Source of the DNA: Phellopilus nigrolimitatus
Lineage: Eukaryota > Basidiomycota > Agaricomycetes > Hymenochaetales > Hymenochaetaceae
Length of the DNA stretch: 64,000 nt
Assembly: GCA_021029095.1 (NCBI GenBank)
Contig: JAJOHG010000001.1
Span: 992,001-1,056,000, forward strand
Reading direction: 5' to 3'
Positions 56,712 through 64,000 of the stretch are shown here, in pieces. A program made the translations under genes and the position numbers. A model generated the notes under the pieces. The model was not told the DNA's origin. It made no database searches and saw only the letters and a list, made by a program, of their open reading frames with translations. Every line of letters starts with the position of its first letter. Within the stretch, counting starts at the first letter, position 1.

Positions 56712-56856
56712 TTATTGGATGTGAGCAGCTCCGACTTTTACGAGTAATGCTATCTGCTGCTTCCTTAAATATTGCTCTATTTTACATAAATGCACGTTCC
56801 AGGTATGTATTAGAGTCCGAGTTGCCCGATAACTGAAAATGCCAGGAGAAATCGTA

Positions 56857-58172
56857 TCAAAATAAGAAGACAGGTAAAATCGCACACGTCGATAAGAACG
56901 CAAATATGTAAGGGGCAGGTTGTATTAACGCCCCGTTCACAGGGAGGAATCCGCCTGCAGTGATGTCGCTCGTTGCCATTACCGCCGTAACGGTTGTAGT
57001 AACAACAGCCCTGAGGAATTGAGTTGTTGAGCAACGCTTAAAGATCAGATGGAATGGAAGCTCACGTTGTCGTAAACACAGAAGATTGCCCAGTCGTCAC
57101 TGTCTCGGTCAAAGTATCAGTAGAAATGACCACCATCGTCGCAGTCGTGATTGGTACGGTCGCATCGGTCACCGACGAACCGCTCGGCTCCATGGTCCAC
57201 TGCGTAGGGAGGCCCGATGGTCCGACCGTGATAGTAGGCATTCCGCCGTTCGAAATGCCCGAACTTTTGATGCCTGAATTCGGGTCAAGGTATGGATTGA
57301 TGGGCGGAGCAGAGTCAGCTTGCGGTTGGTCCTGCAGCGGATTTGAGATACTGTCGCATTGCGAAGAATTGCCACCCTTCTTCGGATTATCGACTGTGAC
57401 AATCAGAGGCGTGATTGAGAAAAATGCCTACAGCGTAAATGTGAGCAAGTAAAATCTGGGAAGGAGCGATATAGCCGTTCAATGGCAAGGGCGCGAACCT
57501 TATTATTTATATGAGAACTTTCGTAGTAAGTGAGCTAGATAAATTATCCATCAAAATAATCCAAGGTCAAAATTATCTGCGACGGCATACGTTGTAAACT
57601 CCGGGTAACACGCATGAAGGTATGGGCCAGTTCAGGTGTTTCACCGTACTGCCCGATTCCTGGCTAAGAAATCCTGTTCCATTTGACACCGTAAAATTGG
57701 AGTCCGTCTGAGAAGAGACGAAAAATATTTCCAGGGAGTCATAGCGCGTTGGAGAGCCTGACCCAGGGATAAATGCGCTCTGACTGATATTGCCGTCTCC
57801 AGACAGCTGAGTATTTCTCAGCTCAGATGTATCGCCCAGTAACAAAGGAACATACGTCGACGGCGATAACCAGGTTGCTCCCTGCGTGTTGAGGACTTCA
57901 GAATTATACGGATCAATCATCGCCGCAATGTCTTTCGTGCACATATCGCCAACACACCTTCCTGGGGCGGGCGCGTCGCTGATAGCAAGGGCTTTAGTGA
58001 AGAACTGTCCGTTGCTCGGAAAAGCTTGGCCAATGACTGTCGAGGGCGCGCAAAGCAGCGCCAGCGCCACGAGTAGATGGTGGGAAACGAGGGAATTTAG
58101 AAAAGAACTGTTTGATGCAGAGCGCAATTTGAAAGATGAACGAGTGCGTCTGTGAGCCTGCACTTTCGCCAT
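56857..58172 (-). CDS. Secreted GPI-anchored protein of unknown function
   Basis: ATG 58172 (MAKVQAHRRTRSSFKLRS), a basic stretch, then the signal core HHLLVALALLCAPSTVIGQ. The mature part has FFTKALAISDAPAPGRCVGD, NSEVLNTQGATWLSPSTYV, RYDSLEIFFVSSQTDSNFTV and SCVLPGVYN. An intron of about 160 bases leads to AFFSITPLIVTVDNPKKGG. A Ser/Thr/Pro-rich stem follows (PSGSSVTDATVPITTATM, VVISTDTLTETVTTGQSS). A last intron (57011-57065) joins to a hydrophobic tail (YIFAFLSTCAILPVFLF) preceded by small residues, typical of a GPI signal. Two close cysteines (CVGDMC) are seen. Cell-wall or plasma-membrane surface protein; no domain recognised. Head-to-head with cyclin H. Confidence 0.72.
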
Positions 58173-58318
58173 AGTGCCTCATGGGCGGCCGCGAAAGATT
58201 GAGCGACGACCAAAGGAGAGTATTTGAGCAAGAAAAGACTCAAGGGGATATGGTATTCCCAGCAGCCACGCCTCCACAACGCCGTTCTGACCGACGCAGA
58301 GACTCCTCGGTAGTTTTC

Positions 58319-59634
58319 ATGTATAGCAACACGCTGAACTCGCTAGCTGTTGAATCAAAGTCGTCTATATATGGCAAGAAGGCAATCGCTGAGATCGACG
58401 CGCGTGGCAAGTCGTCGGCCACGACCATGACCGTCGAGCTAGTCGCACCAGCCCCAGATGATTCTCAAACTGTTACAAAAAAACCGCTATACGAAGGCAG
58501 CACTCAATTTCAGCATTGGAGGTATTCTGAGGAACAGCTGCGGGATATCCGCACGTCTCTGAATACCGCGGCGGTCGACGCCATCAAGAACGCTTTCGAA
58601 ATCGACCTGGCACGTCTCCTACTAACTGGTTCATCCGAATCCGAAGCTGATGTGCCGCTCGTTAGCCGGGCTCGTCGGCGAATGTGTCTTTTTTGACACC
58701 AGAGGAAGAACACCTCTTGGTCAAGCTATACATCGGGAAGGTCACACAGCTATGTGGCCACTTCCGCTTCCCGGAGGAAGTTGAAGCCACCGCCGTTTCT
58801 TACCTCAAACGCTTTTACCTAAAGAATACAGTGATGGACTGGCATCCGAAGAATGTGATGTGGGTCTTAAAATTGTCTCACTTTGATGCCCATTGACAAA
58901 TTTGCTAGGCTAACAGCCTTGTTCTTGGCCACCAAAACGACCAACAATCCGATATCACTGGAAGCATACACAACTCACATCCCCAAAACAGCACCATCCG
59001 ATGTGCTTGATCTCGAGTTTCTCATTGCACAGAGCCTTAATTTTGAGTTCAGCGTATGGCATGCACATAGGGCCCTTTGGGGTATCTTTCTTGATATCCA
59101 AGTAAGCCGGGTTTCGTAATAATTGACCACTTGTGTCGCTAATTGTTTGCTTAGAATTTGTCAGATGTATCACTAGAGGTTCTACAAGAAGCGTATCGCT
59201 CTGCTGTCAAACATGTTCGCGCGTCACGACTCACCGATGCTGAGCTCGTTTACACGCCTTCTCAGATTGGCTTGGCAGCATTCTCGCTGGCATCTCCTGA
59301 CCTAGCGTCATCCTGGGCTCAATATAAAGGCGCAGAGGCGATGTTATCTATTGTCAAGAGCATCGAGGAGGTTATAAAAGGAGACGGCGCCGGACCTGAT
59401 GTAGAAAAGGTAAGAGATGTTGACAAGAGACTTCGGTTATGCAAGAACCCAGAAAAGGTGGTGGGTAGCAAGGCATATCTTGCCAAAAAGGCGGAGGAAG
59501 AGACGAAGGCGATGGAAAAGAGAGCGAAAAAGGCGGAGGGGGTAAAGCGCGCGGTAGAGGCCGGAGATCCCTTCGGGCAGGAAGTCGGTCCTAAGGACGG
59601 TACTGACCCGGATCTCGACGACGACGATGACTGA
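58319..59634 (+). CDS. Cyclin H (TFIIH kinase subunit, Ccl1-like)
   Basis: Partner of the CDK7-type kinase in TFIIH/CAK. Core: KPLYEGSTQFQHWRYS (the classic N-terminal motif), RTSLNTAAVDAIKNAFEI, PGSSANVSFLTPEEEHLLVK, VEATAVSYLKRFYLKNTV, LTALFLATKTTNNPISLEAY, DLEFLIAQSLNFEFSVWHAH, then a second cyclin fold and a lysine-rich tail ending DLDDDDD. About 390 residues. The intron 58610-58665 needs a GC donor to keep frame. The start is uncertain: in-frame ATGs lie at 58181, 58250, 58319 and 58427; family length favours the later ones. Divergent from the GPI-protein gene, sharing at most about 150 bases of promoter. Confidence 0.87.
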
Positions 59635-60036
59635 ACGGTGGAATGATGTTTTTTTTAATCAATTTCGTTTGGGGTTTTGGACTTCACTTACTTACGCTTG
59701 TGAATGATGCTGTGCATGTACAAAAATATAATATATTTCTCCCCATGCCAATACATGTAGATAGTTTATCCCCGACTGATGCTCGATTACATATTCAGGC
59801 TGCTGTCAAGAAAAAACAAGCATGTTTTGATCTTTTATCATAAGATTGGGCGCTGAAGGGTCGCGATGCGTGAGAAGATTGGATGATTGCGTTGTGGTCC
59901 TCAAGAGTCAACCTGCCGCGGACGACTCGGGAGGACACCTGAAAGGAGAACGAGTCCTCTTCGAGCTTCCCTCCCATCCCTTTTTTCTTCTCCTCTTCTT
60001 CCCCGCTTTAAGGCGCGCCAACTGGCCTACCCTGCC
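59635..60036. other. Intergenic between cyclin H and CNH-GYF gene
   Basis: 3' UTR of cyclin H and promoter of the next gene. A pyrimidine-rich tract (about 59970-60005, CTTCCCTCCC and TTCTTCTCC repeats) precedes the start. Nothing else seen. Confidence 0.5.
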
Positions 60037-63000
60037 ATGGAGGATACTGCTGGCTCCGGTCTCGCCGCATCCTCCGAGCAGGATGCCAGCGCTCTTTCTG
60101 TCGAGGCAGCTCCACCCTCACCTGCTCTGCCGCCTGCTCTGGGATCGTCAACCTACGTCGACAACAACGACAGCATGACCACAGTCCCGGACGGCGGCGA
60201 CGAGGTCTGGAGCGATGCGCAGGAAGTTGCGGGGATCGAGGACGCGGCGGATGCGCCCGGGCAGGAGATCGACGAGGTCGACGAAGATAGCGACGGCCGT
60301 ACTTCCCGTGCTAGCATTCGAGTAGCCGCGTCAGCCTTAAGTACGGACGCGGTCGGGGAGAAAATCTCGCATGCCGAAGGTAAAAGGCCATCAGAGGCAA
60401 TTATGTCTGCCTCCATCGAGAATTCTTCTTCCAGCATGGCAGGCCTCGAAGATTCGCAAACTTATGTCCAGGTCACCGCGCCCAGCCCCCCATCGGTAGG
60501 CCTGAACTCCACGCCGTCGTCGCCGACTGCGTCGACTACGCAGTCGGCATCGATTCTCGTGCCTTCGTCTAGCGTAAGCATACGTGGTGCATCCCCCACT
60601 CCATCCCCCACTCCAGCTTCACAATTTGGTTCAGTACTGGACCATCGGCAGAGCAGACGGTCAACATTTGATGTACGATGCTTCACTTTGTATTTTTTTC
60701 TTCTTTTTTCTGACTCCTCACTCCTCTTCATCGTATCGCATCTTTCAGAACCGCGCCACCAACCGCTTCTCCGGGTTTCTGACAAACCTCATACACCGCC
60801 GACCAGAACGCGACCATTTTTTAAACTCATCGGCAGTGCGCGAAGAGAGAGATCCACCCTTAACTGCCAGAGGCGAGGAATCTTCAAGAGCCTCTTCGCC
60901 CATCCCTCCTTCCCGTTCGGTTACCCCGCCTCCGTCACTACCACCGCCTTCATTACAAGAGCTCGGTCTTTGTTTAACCTCATTGACGTCGATTCTCACT
61001 CCGTCACATTTCAGTGCACCCCCTGCGAGTGGTACATTCTTAGGGCCACACTATCTATTATTATGCCATACTCAAGGCTTGGACGTCTTACCTCTCGTGT
61101 CACCCCCAGCTCCTCAGCCTTACGCACTGGTGCGAAGGGTGAGTTTCAAGAGCGTTGTTGTCATGGAGGAGAAGGGCGTTTTGGTGGCGATTGCTGGACG
61201 ACGAGACGGTGTGAGGGTGTATGCGCTCGAGGAAGTTAAGAAGGCCGTCGCGTGGCGAGTCGACGTGGAGATCAGGCGAGAGAAGGAGAGATCAAAGCGC
61301 GAAGAGACGAGGAAAGGCACGGCGGGTGGTGTTAACAAAGTTTTCGGTGACTTGGCGTCGTCCAGCAGCTTTGAGAATGAAAGGCGCTCCAAGGCAAAAA
61401 AACTTGTCGATTCACCAACTACTCCAACGCCAGCCACTCCGAAGATCAGGAGACGAAAGTCCTCTATCGGTCCATCTGATTCGTCTGTTTCGCCACGCCC
61501 TCGTCCGCGTGCTGCGACGATAGCCCGTAAATCCAGGACTCCCCCGCCTCCACGGGAAACGCGTCCGGCTCAAGACGATTCTGATCCACCGCCGTATCAG
61601 AGCCCAACTTCATCTCGCCCCAATCTGCAGAATCGAACTTCCGTTATCTCGATAGCCCAAACACGCTCGCGTACAGGTTCTGTGTCAAATGTCATGGCCG
61701 GAAACTCAGCTCGACGGCGCAGTGCCGCTGCCACTCCGAGAGATGACGAGAAGGGTGATTGGGAGCATTACTCAAGTGACGACGAAGCCATCAACATGGC
61801 TTCTGCAGGCTCCAGCGGCAGCGCTGCGCTTGACGAGCGGACGAGCACAATGGTCGGGAGGAACGCTTCAAGTGCTACGCCGAGCTTGGCCGCGGAAGCG
61901 AGCCAACCACCAGCTGCGTTAGATGTTCCCAATATGACAGAATCTCTGCGTCGCTCTCAGACAGCTTCAACAATTGTTCCGACGGGTAGGCGGAATAGGC
62001 CTGCACAGCTAGATCTTAGCCTGTCTCGTACATCGACGGCCACAGGTAATGTCTCACGACCACCACCTTCCCCGACCCCGTCAGTATGGACTTTGCGCGA
62101 TGTACTTGCGGCGATCCCACCCGTCGAAGGGCGCTCGAGGACAAATGCCTCTGACGTTGACGGGGAAGACGACGATGACGATGGTGGCGACGCTGCACCG
62201 ATCAGCTTTGCACAAGCGCTGATGGAAAGTCGGTTACCTGATCTTCCTCCGCCTGGTAGTCAGCAACCACAGGAGCCAATATTCATTGGATCGCACCAAG
62301 CGGTTACAGAGCCGCAAAGTCCTGGGGAAACTGTTTCCGATGTCCATACAGCAGAAACGGCGGGTAGCCAACGCACGTCTGGAAGGTCTCGTCGTCGATG
62401 GTCTGTACTTGATGGCGTGTTTACGCAATCAGGTAGTATTGAATCGATGCGTTCTTTCTCTCGGCCAAGCACTCCATCTACTCGGCCGCGGACTCCAGGA
62501 GGCTCTTCTATGAGCGAGCGAACATCAAATGCTTTGACTCGGATTGTGTCCTCCGATGTTACTTCGTTGCAACGCATCACTTCTCGTGGTCACTTACCTG
62601 GCCGTCCAAGCACGGCGAGTTCAGCGCCAGTTCCTATCCCTATAACACCCCCGTCTGCGCCTTCTACTCCGTCACATCGTTTTCTTCCGCGGATAATTAC
62701 CAAGGCATTGCATGGACGTCGTACCGATGATCAGGGAAGTCCAGGTGCCAAGTCCACGCTTAGCGAAAAGCCGACGGGAAGTTCCGTGCCGCCTCTTCCC
62801 CCTGCACCAAAGTTGGAATACGTCAAACTGCCTGGCACGAAGGGTGCCGTCATGATAAAGGCTGTAGAGACCGCCAAAAAGAGGTAGGTCCCGAATCATT
62901 TTGTCTATTTCAGTGGCCTTGCTTATGCTCTCTGATGTAGCTTTTTGGCCATTCTTTGTGGTGAGAATGGGGAAAAGGTCGAGCTTTTTGCGGGGACGTA

Positions 63001-64000
63001 CAAAACTACACTTGGTCTTTCGCGTACATTCATTCTACCTGACTCCCCTCGTTCTTTGGAACTTCAATTGCAGGGTGATGACCTCGTAGAAGTCTTCTTG
63101 GTTTTTTCCCAGAACGTCTTCGGGCTTGAACCTGCAACCGTGAGGGTTCGCGAGGTCAGGGTGGGGCGTGCCGAGAGACGTGCAGCGCGTCGAAGAGCTC
63201 GTGGGACGAGAGTGGAGGAGCTTATCAGCTCTGAAATGAACGCTCCTTCTTTGGGTGACGGAGAGGCGACCGACGTAAGCCTCAGCGTCGGCTTGACTCT
63301 GACTGCTTCAGCGACCTCCCAGACCTTCGATGAATCCTCGCTTACTACCCCTCCGATGAGCAGACAAGTTTCCGATCCCAACATGAATGCATCGGAATCA
63401 ACACATCAACCCACCCCTCCGAACACTTCCCAATCCGAAGAACTTTCTGCGCTCGCAACTGCGCAAGTGGCGCCTTATACTACCTTTCAGCAATTGTCGT
63501 TCGCTCCGCAATTCCCTCTTGCGACCATAGCGGACGAATGTATTATTCCTCCAACATATCAATCTTTTCTTGAATATAGGGCTCAATATGAACCCGAGCC
63601 TGACGGTGTTAATAATCTCGATTTGGCTAATGTCCAGTTCAGTCCACCTGGTTTACCAGTACCTGCAATTCTTCCGCCTTCCAGGTGGTTTTATCGCGAC
63701 CCCAAAGGCACTGTTCAGGGTGAGTTTTTCACGGTCTTTATTATCATGTACACTTTCTAAAGTCATATATCAACTAATTAAGGTCCTTGGAAGGCTTCCT
63801 TGATGCAAACATGGTACAAAGATGGCCTTTTACCTCCAGATTTGCCTGTGCGGCGCGAAGAAGATTTGGATTATGTTCTATTGAAAGATTTGCGAGCGCA
63901 AAGCGTGGATCCTTCTCATCCATTCCGTTCCCCACCTCCGCCTCTGAATAACTTCAATCTCCCGCATGAACAAGTCAAGCCCCTCTTAGAGCCGATCTCG
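60037..64000 (+). CDS. Large CNH-domain and GYF-domain protein (3' end outside window)
   Basis: ATG 60037 (MEDTAGSGLAASSEQDASAL). Exons about 60037-60670, 60750-62884, 62940-63719 and 63783 to the edge. Order: disordered acidic N-terminus; a citron-homology-like (CNH) segment LGPHYLLLCHTQGLDVLPLV and VVVMEEKGVLVAIAGRRDGV; a disordered Ser/Pro-rich insert of about 500 residues; the CNH continuation FLAILCGENGEKVELFAGTY and RSLELQLQGDDLVEVFLVFS; then a GYF domain SRWFYRDPKGTVQGPWKASL, MQTWYKDGLLPPDLPVRREE. Known: CNH domains bind Rho-type GTPases; GYF domains bind proline-rich ligands such as PPGL motifs in mRNA control. The combination in one chain is the notable part; two genes merged by my splicing is the alternative. 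Continues past 64000. Confidence 0.75.

Noticed and set aside
57054..57452. 132-codon plus-strand frame
   Set aside because: It is the complement of the Ser/Thr-rich stem exon of the GPI-anchored protein, which has a signal peptide, matching exons and a GPI tail.
60462..60785. 107-codon minus-strand frame
   Set aside because: Shadow of the disordered N-terminus of the CNH-GYF gene and crosses its intron.

Overview
The window is nuclear DNA of a filamentous basidiomycete, most likely a mushroom-forming agaricomycete (inference). The genes are dense, sit on both strands and are cut by many short introns of about 45-80 bases with GT-AG ends and CTAAY-like branch points. The domain set also fits: a fungal-type POM152, a Rap1 of BRCT-Myb type, a DUF2235 lipase-like protein, a PABA synthase fusion and a tail-anchored thioredoxin. 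Nothing looks bacterial, viral or organellar, and I see no clear transposon or CRISPR array. All gene models were read by eye from splice signals and protein motifs.

Layout, left part (1-26 kb): the 3' part of an NBR1-type autophagy receptor (+); a DH-domain Rho GEF (-); a Pumilio RNA-binding protein (-); an unrecognised, possibly decaying multi-exon locus (-); PABA synthase (-) head-to-head with 5-hydroxyisourate hydrolase (+); the NEDD8 E2 Ubc12 (-); an isopenicillin-N-synthase-like 2OG-Fe(II) oxygenase (+); an amino-acid permease (-); the rRNA-processing factor Rrp1/Nop52 (-), overlapped at its start by a 104-codon frame; a DUF2235 hydrolase (+); and an intron-containing tRNA-Phe (+).

Right part (26-64 kb): a TBC Rab-GAP (-) head-to-head with a GCP4-like gamma-tubulin complex protein (+); inorganic pyrophosphatase (+); nucleoporin POM152 (-); D-2-hydroxyglutarate dehydrogenase (+); telomere protein Rap1 (+); a CDK11-like kinase (-) head-to-head with a membrane-anchored thioredoxin (+); the SWI/SNF subunit Swi1 (-) head-to-head with an alpha-arrestin (+); a Rab5 GTPase (-); Pol III subunit Rpc37 (+); a 7-TM orphan (-); adenylate kinase 6/Fap7 (+); a GPI-anchored secreted protein (-) head-to-head with cyclin H (+); and a large CNH+GYF protein that runs off the right edge. 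The genes are mostly housekeeping and do not form one metabolic cluster. The recurrent theme is head-to-head pairs that share short promoters.

Two window-wide observations affect how to use this annotation. First, at least seven single-base frame breaks interrupt otherwise well conserved genes (Rho GEF, Pumilio twice, PABA synthase, 2OG oxygenase twice, Swi1). Most sit in short homopolymers and include both gains and losses, which fits uncorrected assembly errors better than gene death. Second, four introns in conserved genes must use GC-AG ends to keep the reading frame. I did not find a convincing new multi-gene system. The least explained pieces are the 10.2-12.1 kb locus, the 104-codon frame overlapping RRP1, the 7-TM orphan and an isolated open frame at 26.3-26.5 kb.
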